Part shown: piece after piece, positions 15,624-24,196 of the stretch
How the letters are laid out: every line of letters starts with the position of its first letter
How positions within the stretch are numbered: the stretch's first letter is position 1
Assembly (NCBI RefSeq): GCF_040812015.1
Contig: NZ_JBFNXJ010000018.1
Coordinates: 23,746 to 87,745 of the forward strand
DNA from: Chitinivorax sp. PXF-14
GTDB lineage: Bacteria > Pseudomonadota > Gammaproteobacteria > Burkholderiales > SCOH01
DNA: 64,000 bases
Reading direction: 5' to 3'
Notes under the pieces: model-generated
What the model was told of the DNA's origin: nothing
Seen by the model: only the letters and a program-made list of their open reading frames with translations
Databases searched by the model: none
Translations under genes and position numbers: made by a program

Positions 15624-16672
15624 GCCGCTTCCTCGCCGATGGTTGCCAGCATCCTGCGCATCTTGGCCTCGAACGACTCCAGCTTCAGCACGCGCTCGTG
15701 GCCCGCCCGGGCGATGGCTTCACGCGCGGCATCGTGGGCCAGGTAATAGCGCAGCTTGTCGGCCAGCTCTTCCGGCGTGCGCCAGGTCTCCACCTCTTTG
15801 CCAGGCTCGAAATACTCGGCCAGCTCGTCGCTGTAATCGGTAAGCAGGAAGGCCCCCGTGGCAGGCACATCGAATACGCGCATATTGAGCCCGGTCTTGT
15901 TCGCGGCGTTCCAGCCGGTGATGTTGAGCACGACTTTCGATTCGTTGTAGACGCGGTTGAGCGCCTCGCCCCAGATGCCGTCGGCCTTCACCCTGCGCCA
16001 GATGGCCGGCTCCCAGCCGTTGCGTGGCTTGCGCCAGCCCGGCCCGTAGATTTCCACCGGCAGGCCGCGTAATGCGTGCATCGCCTCGCGCCGGCGCTCG
16101 TTGTAGCCGCCGACAAAGGTGGCGACATGGCGCTGCCGCGTGCCGGGCAGGGGATGATAAAGATCGGTATCGACCCCGAGCGCCACCATATGGCGCGCGG
16201 TTTCGCTCTCCTGCCAGCCGAAGCGATGAATGCAGAAATACTCGTCATACAGCTGTATGTCGTTGAGCAGCTGGCTACAGTCGTCTCGCGGGTCCTTGAC
16301 CCACCAGCCAATGATCTTGCGCACGCCGAAGTCGTGCTTGAGGCGCCGCAACACCCCAGGAGACACGCTATTGCCACGGATGACCAGCACGATCTCCGGG
16401 CGGAAGCGCTCAACATGCGCCAGCAGGGCCTTGTCGCGCATGCTGTCGTTGTCGTGACCGAGCCACAGCGCCACGTCGGCATCCTTCATGCCCAGCCGGC
16501 GCAGTAGGCGTGACACCCACTTGAGCAGGTGCAGATTGAGCGGGCTCTCGACCTGGGCGTGGAAGCCCTCCGCGTCCCACCCCAGGTGGCGCAAGGCACG
16601 CACGCAGGAGTCGCCGAGCGGAATCGCATCGGGTCCGAAGAAATAGCTGACGAGGATGCGCGGCCTAGCCAT
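15620..16672 (-). CDS. CgeB-like glycosyltransferase
   Basis: 350 aa protein resembling CgeB/Glyco_trans_1_2-type transferases. The N-terminus is RPRILVSYFFGPDAIPLGDS, with VALWLGHDNDSMRDK mid-N-terminal. The C-terminal block NMRVFDVPATGAFLLTDYSD is followed by YFEPGKEVETWRTPEEL, characteristic of this group. ATG 16672 was chosen over an upstream frame extension that overlaps the O-antigen ligase coding region heavily. It overlaps that gene by 8 bp and the downstream GT4 by 4 bp. The role in core or O-chain assembly is inferred from the operon. Confidence 0.82.
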   Translation of the reverse strand: MARPRILVSYFFGPDAIPLGDSCVRALRHLGWDAEGFHAQVESPLNLHLLKWVSRLLRRLGMKDADVALWLGHDNDSMRDKALLAHVERFRPEIVLVIRGNSVSPGVLRRLKHDFGVRKIIGWWVKDPRDDCSQLLNDIQLYDEYFCIHRFGWQESETARHMVALGVDTDLYHPLPGTRQRHVATFVGGYNERRREAMHALRGLPVEIYGPGWRKPRNGWEPAIWRRVKADGIWGEALNRVYNESKVVLNITGWNAANKTGLNMRVFDVPATGAFLLTDYSDELAEYFEPGKEVETWRTPEELADKLRYYLAHDAAREAIARAGHERVLKLESFEAKMRRMLATIGEEAA

Positions 16673-17921
16673 GGTTATCCCGTCGCGCCGCTTGGCTGCC
16701 CACCAGCCCGGTGGCCAGCCCGGCCAGCAGCCAGAAATACCAGCCCACATCGCGGTTGAAGAAGTCGTCGGTCTGCACCTTGAGCAACAAGCCCGTCAGC
16801 GACATAATCAGTGCGATACGCCAGGCGTCGATCCCCGGCGAGGGGGGGCGCAGCAGGCCAAACAGTACGCTGCCTATCAACAGGACGAACAACGTGAGCC
16901 CCGGCGCGCCGAGTTGCACATATTTGTTCAACAGCAGATTGTGTGCGTGCGAATAAAGCTCGGTCTCCGGCGTATTCGACAGCTCGGGATACAGGTGCTT
17001 GAACGTCGTCAACCCGAAACCGCCACCTCGCCACCACGGCGCACGCGTGTTTTCCAGCGTGTGAGACCAGATCATCCAGCGTGGGTCGGCCTGGACCTGA
17101 TAGACGATCGACGCATACCCCTTGTCGGCCGCCGCGTTACCGTAGTCAGACAGCGCTCGCTCGTGGAACTGCTGTGTCGCCACACCGGCCAACACGGCAA
17201 GCCAGGCCAAACCGGCTAGTACCAGCCGGATACGTTGCGGGCGTAACAAGCGTGGCCACCACAGTATGCTCCCCAAGGCCACCTGCGCCGTCACTACGAA
17301 AAACCCTATGCGGTTGCCGGATATGTAGATTGCCACGGCCGTGCCCGCCAGCAGGAACGCAGCCAGCCAGGCCAGCACGCCTCGCCGGGCCACCACCAGC
17401 AGCAGAAACGGCAGGGCCATCACCAGGTAGCTTGACAACTTGCCAACCCCTGCCAGCCAGCCCCCCGTGATCATCGGCCAGTCTCCCGTGCGGAGATAAG
17501 TAACGATCGCATAGGCAAAGAGATCGGCCAGCAACACCGCCGTCAACGCAACCATGGCATGCGCGACGCGCATCAGCCTGGACGACCTGGCCAGCCAGTT
17601 TGCGCCGAGCAGGAAACACAGCAACGCATACAGCAGCTCCGACTTGAATTCGCCCAGGCTGGCCGCGCGGTCGACGCTCCATGCCAGCGAGGCCAGCGCA
17701 AACCCCGCATACGTCAGCCAAGGCGTGCGCAAGGGAAAGCGAAACGGCCAGCGCCGCACGACAACACCCCAGCCGCTGATGCCGATCAGCAACACGGCCA
17801 GCACATTGCGCAGGGCCGTTGTGTGCGACAAGGGCAGCACCAGCATCAGTGCGGCCATCAGCGCCAACCCCGGGCCTTCCCAGGCTCGTTCGGGGACGAG
17901 CCAAGACGTGAACGATTTCAT
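16665..17921 (-). CDS. O-antigen ligase family protein
   Basis: 418 aa inner-membrane protein with about ten to twelve hydrophobic segments and a large periplasmic loop in the second half. The loop contains RAPWWRGGGFGLTTFKHLYP and ETELYSHAHNLLLNKYVQLG; the SHAHN(L) motif is typical of the Wzy_C/WaaL superfamily. It transfers polymer from undecaprenyl carrier to lipid A-core, or glycosylates proteins if it is a PglL-type member; the cluster context favours WaaL. It overlaps its upstream neighbour by 4 bp and its downstream neighbour by 8 bp. Confidence 0.87.
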   Translation of the reverse strand: MKSFTSWLVPERAWEGPGLALMAALMLVLPLSHTTALRNVLAVLLIGISGWGVVVRRWPFRFPLRTPWLTYAGFALASLAWSVDRAASLGEFKSELLYALLCFLLGANWLARSSRLMRVAHAMVALTAVLLADLFAYAIVTYLRTGDWPMITGGWLAGVGKLSSYLVMALPFLLLVVARRGVLAWLAAFLLAGTAVAIYISGNRIGFFVVTAQVALGSILWWPRLLRPQRIRLVLAGLAWLAVLAGVATQQFHERALSDYGNAAADKGYASIVYQVQADPRWMIWSHTLENTRAPWWRGGGFGLTTFKHLYPELSNTPETELYSHAHNLLLNKYVQLGAPGLTLFVLLIGSVLFGLLRPPSPGIDAWRIALIMSLTGLLLKVQTDDFFNRDVGWYFWLLAGLATGLVGSQAARRDNHG

Positions 17922-19024
17922 CGGTGCAACAACTCACTACATGTTTGCCATACGCGATCGAGGCTCAGCGCCAGCATGCAACGTGGCACCTGGCATTGTG
18001 CCGTGGTACGGCTGCAACGCCTGACCCAGGCAATATCGCGTTTGAATAGCTGACGTTGATCACGGCACTCGAACGGATCGACGGTCAAGGCGCGATAAGG
18101 CATGGCCGCCCAGAACTCGCCCGCACCGTAGAGCGATGCCGAGCCAGGGCCGAACAAGGTCACGGTGGGGGTGCCGGTCAGTTTGCCGATGTGCGCCACG
18201 CCGGTATCGGGGCACACCAGCAGCCGGCTGCCGGCCAGCAGGTGCCACATCTGCGCCAAGTCGAGCTGGCCAGCAAAGCTGGGGTAAATGCCGCCGGGGT
18301 CGACCGCATCGACCAGCGCGGTCTCCTTGGGGCCGGCGCTCCACACTGGCTGGATACCGTGCCGTTCGAGACGCAGGGCCAGTTCGCGCCAGCGCTCTGC
18401 CGGCCACAGTTTGAGCGTGCTCGAGGCGCCCAGATGCAGCACGGCGTAATCGCCGGTCGGCCGAGCGAACGGCAGGCACGGCGGCACCGGCCACTCGTCT
18501 GTGCGGTACGGCGTTGGCGCAGGGCCAGGCACCAGGTCGCACACCATGTCGAACCACGGTGCGGGCTCACTGCGATAGGCGACTTTCCGGTCCACCGGCC
18601 AGCTCTTGTAGGCCGGCCGATCGCCTGCGTGCGCGACGATGTAACGGGCGCCCAGGGCATAGGCGAGCCAGCTGTAGCGGTTGTCACCCGGAATCAGCGC
18701 CAGGTCGAAGCCGCGTTCAGCCGCGAGCGCATCGACGCTGCCCGGATCGCGCGGATCATAGGGCAAGGCCCGCACACCGTAAGGCTGGCCGGCGAACAGC
18801 GGCACGGCCGCCTTGGGGGTGGCCATGACGATCTCGGCACGTGGATACAGCGTGCGCAGCTTCTTCAACAGCGGCGCCAGCATCAAAGTATCGCCCAACA
18901 GCAGGTGGTGGGCGATCAGGATGCGCTGCGGGTCGGCCGGAAAACGGCGCCGGAAGCGGCTTTCAAGCCAGCTGCGAGCCAAGCGGGGCGCGGCCTGCAG
19001 CCGTGCCCTGGCACGACTAGCCAT
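17918..19024 (-). CDS. Glycosyltransferase family 9 (heptosyltransferase-like)
   Basis: 368 aa GT9 protein. After a basic leader (MASRARARLQAAPRLARSW) comes RILIAHHLLLGDTLMLAPLL, a variant of the heptosyltransferase N-terminal motif. The C-terminal donor site is GSRLLVCPDTGVAHIGKLTG. Cys-rich residues at the extreme C-terminus (CSRTTAQCQVPRCM) are unusual. The start at 19024 gives an 8-bp overlap with the upstream GT4; a longer frame to 19129 would overlap it by over 100 bp. Second of three GT9-type enzymes in this operon. Confidence 0.86.
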   Translation of the reverse strand: MASRARARLQAAPRLARSWLESRFRRRFPADPQRILIAHHLLLGDTLMLAPLLKKLRTLYPRAEIVMATPKAAVPLFAGQPYGVRALPYDPRDPGSVDALAAERGFDLALIPGDNRYSWLAYALGARYIVAHAGDRPAYKSWPVDRKVAYRSEPAPWFDMVCDLVPGPAPTPYRTDEWPVPPCLPFARPTGDYAVLHLGASSTLKLWPAERWRELALRLERHGIQPVWSAGPKETALVDAVDPGGIYPSFAGQLDLAQMWHLLAGSRLLVCPDTGVAHIGKLTGTPTVTLFGPGSASLYGAGEFWAAMPYRALTVDPFECRDQRQLFKRDIAWVRRCSRTTAQCQVPRCMLALSLDRVWQTCSELLHR

Positions 19025-20120
19025 GCGTGCTGACGCCCCTGAACACGCCTTCCATCTTGTCGAGCATGACTTCGGTGCTGTAGCGCGCGAGCGCCGTGGT
19101 ACGTGCCGCGGCGCCCAATGCCTCGGCATAGGCGCGGTCGCCCAGCAGCTTTTCCAGCGCGGCCTGTAGCGGCGCCACCTGCTGCGGCTCGACGATCAAG
19201 CCGTTCTGACCGCTGTCGATGGCCTCGGTGATCGAGCCGACCGGCGTCGTGACGATGGGCAGGCCGACCAGCATGGCCTGTAGCATGGCCTGCGGCACGC
19301 CTTCGTTGGCGTAGGACGGCAGGGCGAACACGTCCATCGCCTGCAGCCAGGGCACGACGTCATCCTGGTTGCCGGGCAGCGTGACACGGCCATCGAGGCC
19401 AAGCGCCTTGATCTGCTCGATGATCGCATCGTGACGCGGGCCATGGCCAACGATCAACAGCCGGGTACGCTTGTCCGCCAGGCCGGCAAACGCGTCGAGC
19501 AGGTACTGGTGGCCCTTCCAGCTGCGCAGCGTGGCGAGGATGCCGACGGTTGGCGCATCGGGGTCGAGCCCGAGCAACTCGCGTGCGGCGCGCTTGTCGC
19601 CGGGCACGAAACGGCGCGTGTCGATGCCGGTAGTGACGGACAGGATGCGCTTGCCATCGTAGCCATTGTCACGGATCAGCGTTTCGCGCAGCCTCTCGCC
19701 GGTCGTGACGATGAAGCGGGTTGCAGTCTGGTAGAGCCAGCGCGTGGTCGCCTTGTTGTTGATCGGTGGCGAGATATGGCGCGTACGCACGATCGGCGGC
19801 GCGTTGCGGAGCGTCTTGCAGGCCAGCGCAGCAAGCCAGGAGTCGGTCGAGCTGTGGGTGTTGATGACATCGACCGGGTGTTTCTTCAGCCAGGCGCGCA
19901 ACGCGCCGACGCCGTTCAGGCGCTTCCTGCCGATCGGCAGGGCGTGGACTTCCAGCCCGCGCGCCTTGCCCTCGCGATAGATATTCGCCTCGGGCGGGCA
20001 CAGCAGGATCGTGCGGTGGCCGCGTGCATTCATGCCGGCCATCTCGGTCAGGATGCGGATCTCCTGTCCGCCCCAGCCGCAGGAGGCCTCGGTATGCAGG
20101 ATCGTCAATGGTTTGCTCAT
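19017..20120 (-). CDS. Glycosyltransferase family 4
   Basis: 367 aa GT-B glycosyltransferase. The N-terminal glycine-rich acceptor loop is ILHTEASCGWGGQEIRILTE. The C-terminal donor domain has GILATLRSWKGHQYLLDAF, and the EX7E-like segment is FALPSYANEGVPQAMLQAML. These features resemble LPS core and capsule transferases that use nucleotide sugars. It lies 48 bp downstream of msbA in the same orientation. Sugar specificity cannot be read. Confidence 0.88.
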   Translation of the reverse strand: MSKPLTILHTEASCGWGGQEIRILTEMAGMNARGHRTILLCPPEANIYREGKARGLEVHALPIGRKRLNGVGALRAWLKKHPVDVINTHSSTDSWLAALACKTLRNAPPIVRTRHISPPINNKATTRWLYQTATRFIVTTGERLRETLIRDNGYDGKRILSVTTGIDTRRFVPGDKRAARELLGLDPDAPTVGILATLRSWKGHQYLLDAFAGLADKRTRLLIVGHGPRHDAIIEQIKALGLDGRVTLPGNQDDVVPWLQAMDVFALPSYANEGVPQAMLQAMLVGLPIVTTPVGSITEAIDSGQNGLIVEPQQVAPLQAALEKLLGDRAYAEALGAAARTTALARYSTEVMLDKMEGVFRGVSTHG

Positions 20121-20168
20121 GTACAGCTTCCTTTTCAGAACGGGCCATGATCAAGGCCCGTTCGCGTT

Positions 20169-21938
20169 TCATTCGGCGGCGGCCTCGGCCTCGCGGAACT
20201 GCATCTTGTGCAGCATCGCGTAGTGCGCGCCCTTGGCCAGCAGCTCGTCGTGCGTACCGACCTCGACGATCTCGCCGTGGCTCATCACGATGATGCGGTC
20301 GGCGTTTTCGATGGTGGACAGGCGGTGCGCGATGACGAAGGTCGTGCGGTTCTGCATCAGGCGCTCGAGGGCGGCCTGCACCTGGCGCTCGGACTGGGTG
20401 TCGAGCGCCGAGGTGGCTTCGTCGAGGATCAGGATAGGCGCATCCTTGAGCAAGGCGCGCGCGATCGCCAGGCGCTGCCGCTGGCCACCCGACAAGCGCA
20501 TGCCCTTCTCGCCGATCAGCGTCTCGAAGCCATCGGGCATCTGCTCGATGAACTCGCGCGCATAGGCCGCATCGGCTGCCGCGACGATCCTGTCGCGCGG
20601 CGTGTCGGCACGGCCGTAGGCGATATTCGCCGCCACCGTGTCGTTGAACAGCACCACCTCCTGTGAAACCAGGCTCAGGTTGGCACGCAGGCTCTTGAGG
20701 TCGATCTTTTCCAGCGGCTGGCCATCGATACGGATCTCGCCGCCGCTGACGTGGTAGAACTTCGGCAACAGGTTGACGAGCGTGGTCTTGCCGCTGCCCG
20801 AGCTGCCCACCAGCGCGATCGTCTCGCCGGGCCTGACGCTGAAGCTGATGTGGCGCAGCGCCGGCCGATCCGGGTCCTGGTAATGGAAGCTGACATCGCG
20901 GAACTCCACCTGCCCACGAGCGCGCTCGATCACTTCGCTACCGCCATCGACCTCGGGCTTGGCGTCAAGCAGCTCGAACACCGACTCGGCCGCCGCCAGG
21001 CCGCGCTGCACCGCGTCGGATACGCTGGTGATGCGCTTGAACGGCGCAAACAGCGCCGCCATCGCGCCCATGAAGGCAACGAAGTCGCCCGCGCTGAAAT
21101 GCTGGCTGGCGGCGCGGTTGCTGGCGAAATAGACGATGAAGGCCAGCGCCGTTGCGACCAGGAACTGGGTGACGCCGGTATTGAGCGACGAGGCCGCGGT
21201 CTGCTTGACGCCAAAACGGCGCAGCTTGTCGGCCACCTGCCGGAAGCGCGCGCTCTCGTAGCGCTGGCCGCCGAAGATCTTGACGATGCGCTGGCCGTCG
21301 ATCGACTCCTGCAGCACCTGGGCAACCTCGCCGGTGGCCTTCTGCTGGCCGCTCGACAAGCCGCGCAAGCGCTTGGCGGTCAGGCGGATACTGCCCGCCA
21401 CCAGCGGCACGATGAGGAAGCACACCATGGTCAGCCGCCAGTCGAGCAGCAGCATGGTGGCCAGCAGCCAGACGATCAGGCTGCCATCGCGCACGGTGAC
21501 GGTCAGCACGTTGATGCCGGCCTGCGTCACGTTGTTGACATCGTTGGTGACGCGCGTCAGCAAACGGCCGGAAGCCTGCTCATCAAAATAGCGCACAGGC
21601 AGTGTGAGCATGTGATCGAACATCTTGAAACGCAGGTCGGTGACGATGCGGTTGGACAGCCAGCTCGACGCATAGTCGTTGGCGAACGTCGCCATCGAGC
21701 GCAGCATGAACAGGCCGACGATGGCCAGCGGCAGCACGTAGGGGGCCATGGTCTTGCTCGAGTTGACGAAATTCTCGTCGACCAGCAACTTCATGAGCCA
21801 GGAAAACGCAGCCTCTGCCCCCGAGGCAATCAGCATCGCCACGAGCGATACCGCGAAGATACGCCAGTATGGTTTGGCGTAGCCCAGCAGGCGCAGATAC
21901 AGCTCCTTGCTGGACACGTTGGTGTCAGTGGCGGACAT
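20169..21938 (-). CDS. msbA: Lipid A export ATP-binding/permease protein MsbA
   Basis: 589 aa half-transporter: six transmembrane helices in about residues 20-320, then a nucleotide-binding domain. Walker A is GSSGSGKTTLVNLL, the ABC signature LSGGQRQRLAIARALL, Walker B ILILDEATSALDTQSE, and the H-loop lies in FVIAHRLSTIENADRI. MsbA flips lipid A-core across the inner membrane. ATG 21938 is used rather than an upstream in-frame start that would overlap the waaG-like gene. Its position in the middle of the LPS glycosyltransferase operon supports MsbA over other type IV exporters. Confidence 0.93.
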   Translation of the reverse strand: MSATDTNVSSKELYLRLLGYAKPYWRIFAVSLVAMLIASGAEAAFSWLMKLLVDENFVNSSKTMAPYVLPLAIVGLFMLRSMATFANDYASSWLSNRIVTDLRFKMFDHMLTLPVRYFDEQASGRLLTRVTNDVNNVTQAGINVLTVTVRDGSLIVWLLATMLLLDWRLTMVCFLIVPLVAGSIRLTAKRLRGLSSGQQKATGEVAQVLQESIDGQRIVKIFGGQRYESARFRQVADKLRRFGVKQTAASSLNTGVTQFLVATALAFIVYFASNRAASQHFSAGDFVAFMGAMAALFAPFKRITSVSDAVQRGLAAAESVFELLDAKPEVDGGSEVIERARGQVEFRDVSFHYQDPDRPALRHISFSVRPGETIALVGSSGSGKTTLVNLLPKFYHVSGGEIRIDGQPLEKIDLKSLRANLSLVSQEVVLFNDTVAANIAYGRADTPRDRIVAAADAAYAREFIEQMPDGFETLIGEKGMRLSGGQRQRLAIARALLKDAPILILDEATSALDTQSERQVQAALERLMQNRTTFVIAHRLSTIENADRIIVMSHGEIVEVGTHDELLAKGAHYAMLHKMQFREAEAAAE

Positions 21939-21987
21939 GTGAAACCGGGCTAGGAACAATCGCGGGATTATACCGGATGCGCCGTGC

Positions 21988-23121
21988 TCAGGTACCGAGC
22001 AATCGCCGGTACAGCGCAGCCATTTCGTCGGCCATGCGGGCCAGCGTATAGGGCTCGACCCGGGCACGCGCCGCCTCGCCGAGCCTGGCGCAATGCGCCA
22101 CCGATTCGAGCCGGTCGATGGCGGCGGCAAAGCCGGCCACATCCCCCGCCTCGCATACTTCGCCATTCTCGCCGGGGGTGATGAACTCGGCGCCGCCGGC
22201 CGCGCTCGAGGCGATCACCGGCAGGCCGATGGCCATGGCCTCAAGGTGCACATTGCCGAAGGGCTCGTAGATCGTCGGGAAAACGAAGGCATCGCCAGCC
22301 GCATAGTAAGGGCGTGCGTCACGCTGGGCGCCGAGAAAGTGCACCCGGTCAGCCACGCCGAGCTGTTGCGCCAGGCGCCGGTAACGGGCCTCGTGCTTGT
22401 CCTTGCCCACCACCAGCGCGCGGACGGGCAACTTGGCGGCGTGCACGGCACGGATCAGCGTCGCCAGCCCCTTGCGCTCGTAGCCCGCGCCGACGAACAC
22501 CAGCACCAGCTCATCCTCGCCGATGCCGAGCGACTGCCGCACCGGCCCGCGATACTCGGCTTTCAGGCGCGGGTGGTAGCGCTCGGTATCGATGCCGTTG
22601 TAGATCACGTGCAGCTTGGCCGGGTCGATACGGAAATGACGCAGGATGTCCTGCTTCACCATCTCGGAGATGCAGATCACCGCTTTCAGGCGCGCGCTTT
22701 CGAACATGCGCCGCTCGGCGGCCTGGTTGTAGGCATGGAACGGATTCAGCCGCATCGACACGCGCGCGCGCCACCCAGCATGGCGGGCACGCTGTCGCAG
22801 CCATTCGCGGTGGACGCCGTCGCCGGCACGGTACAGGTCGCAGCAGTCGAGCCGCTCGTGCGACTGCACCAGGTCGAAGCGATGCTGCTCGAGGGTCTTC
22901 GCCACGGCACGGGCAAACCCCCAATCGCGCCATACATTGCCGATGTAAAACGGATCGACCTTGATCGTGCGCATCCCCTCGATCGCCTCCCAGCGCCGCG
23001 TGAGCAAGGTCACCTCGGCGCCGTTGGCGGTCAGCGCCTGGATCGCGCGCGAGACGAAACGCTCGGCGCCGCCGGCGGCATTGTATTTCTGCCGGATCAG
23101 CGCGATGTGCGGCCCGCTCAT
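21988..23121 (-). CDS. Glycosyltransferase family 4, WaaG-like LPS core glycosyltransferase
   Basis: 377 aa GT-B enzyme. Its N-terminus (IALIRQKYNAAGGAERFVSR) and central part (VQSHERLDCCDLYRAGDGVH) resemble WaaG/RfaG-type enzymes that add the first hexose to heptose II of the LPS core. The donor site contains LVFVGAGYERKGLATLIRAV, and the EX7E-like motif is FPTIYEPFGNVHLEAMAIGL. The start at 23121 overlaps the waaQ stop by 4 bp. A longer frame to 23574 runs through waaQ and is rejected. Specificity is inferred from similarity of motifs and neighbours. Confidence 0.88.
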   Translation of the reverse strand: MSGPHIALIRQKYNAAGGAERFVSRAIQALTANGAEVTLLTRRWEAIEGMRTIKVDPFYIGNVWRDWGFARAVAKTLEQHRFDLVQSHERLDCCDLYRAGDGVHREWLRQRARHAGWRARVSMRLNPFHAYNQAAERRMFESARLKAVICISEMVKQDILRHFRIDPAKLHVIYNGIDTERYHPRLKAEYRGPVRQSLGIGEDELVLVFVGAGYERKGLATLIRAVHAAKLPVRALVVGKDKHEARYRRLAQQLGVADRVHFLGAQRDARPYYAAGDAFVFPTIYEPFGNVHLEAMAIGLPVIASSAAGGAEFITPGENGEVCEAGDVAGFAAAIDRLESVAHCARLGEAARARVEPYTLARMADEMAALYRRLLGT

Positions 23122-24182
23122 CGGGCCTCGCCCAGCAAGCGGGTGGCGGCGTCGAACACGCGGCCGACCTCGATCGCCTCCAGGCACTCGCTGCGCTTGC
23201 TGCCGCCGCAGCCATCCTTGCCGCAGGGGCGGCAGCTGTGGTCGGAGGTCAGCACCTCGGCACGCACCTGCCAGGGCCCCCACTCGACATCCCCGCTGGG
23301 GCCGAACAGGGCCACGGCCGGCGTGCCGACGGCAGCGGCGATGTGCATCGGCACCGAATCCATGCCGACGAACAGCCTGGCGGATGCAGTCAGTGCCGCC
23401 AGCTCCTTGAGGCTGAGCGCCCCGACCAGGCCATGCACCGGCTGCGCGAGACGCGACTCGATATCGGCGATGAGGCGCCGCTCCTTGTCGTCGGGCGCGC
23501 CGGTCAGCACCACGGTGTGGCCGGCCCCGGTCAGGCGGTCGACCAATGCCGCCATGCGCTCGGCCGGCCAGCACTTGAACAGCCAGCGCGACGCAGGATG
23601 GATCTGGATGAACTGGCCCGCGGCAATCCCCTGCTCCGCCAGCCAGGACGCGACCTTGGCCTCGGCCGCGCGCCCCGGCACCAGCGTCATGCGGCGCTCG
23701 TCGAGGCCGGGGTAGATGCCGATGCGACGCAGCGCGTCGAGGTGCAGCTCGACCGTGTGGCGGCGGTTGCCGCCGACGATCGGGTAGAGATGGGTGAAGC
23801 TGCGCTTCCAGAACCCGGGCTTGCCATACTGGCCCGATACGGCCCAGCGCGGCTTGAGCAGACGGGCCAGCCAGGCGCCGCGGCTCGAATCGGTGAGATG
23901 GATGATCAGGTCGTAGCGCCGCGCGCGCAGCCGCCGAAACAGGCCAAGCTCGGCGCCGAACCCCGCCCCCTTGCGCTGCGTGGTGAACAGCTCGCCGAGC
24001 GCCGGGTGGCCGGCCAGCATTGGCGCGGTATCGGCATACACCAGCGCGTCGATCTCGGCATGGGGCACGTGCGCCTTGAGGACAGAGAACAGCGGCGAGG
24101 TCAGCAGCACGTCGCCGTGGTGGCGCAGCTTGATCACCAGCACGCGCCGGACCTGGTCGAGCGGGATTGCGTCAGGAACCAT
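23118..24182 (-). CDS. waaQ: LPS heptosyltransferase III-type (WaaQ/RfaQ)
   Basis: 354 aa GT9 enzyme with strong WaaQ-like features: VRRVLVIKLRHHGDVLLTSP, AEIDALVYADTAPMLAGHPA and YDLIIHLTDSSRGAW. The C-terminal SARLFVGMDSVPMHIAAAVG is the donor-binding motif. WaaQ adds a side-branch heptose to the LPS inner core. It is the first gene of the nine-gene polysaccharide operon and starts only 14 bp after ptsI stops, so it may be read through from the PTS genes. No clear promoter or strong ribosome site lies in that 14-bp gap. Confidence 0.9.
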   Translation of the reverse strand: MVPDAIPLDQVRRVLVIKLRHHGDVLLTSPLFSVLKAHVPHAEIDALVYADTAPMLAGHPALGELFTTQRKGAGFGAELGLFRRLRARRYDLIIHLTDSSRGAWLARLLKPRWAVSGQYGKPGFWKRSFTHLYPIVGGNRRHTVELHLDALRRIGIYPGLDERRMTLVPGRAAEAKVASWLAEQGIAAGQFIQIHPASRWLFKCWPAERMAALVDRLTGAGHTVVLTGAPDDKERRLIADIESRLAQPVHGLVGALSLKELAALTASARLFVGMDSVPMHIAAAVGTPAVALFGPSGDVEWGPWQVRAEVLTSDHSCRPCGKDGCGGSKRSECLEAIEVGRVFDAATRLLGEAR

Positions 24183-24196
24183 AAAGTTGCGCGAGA

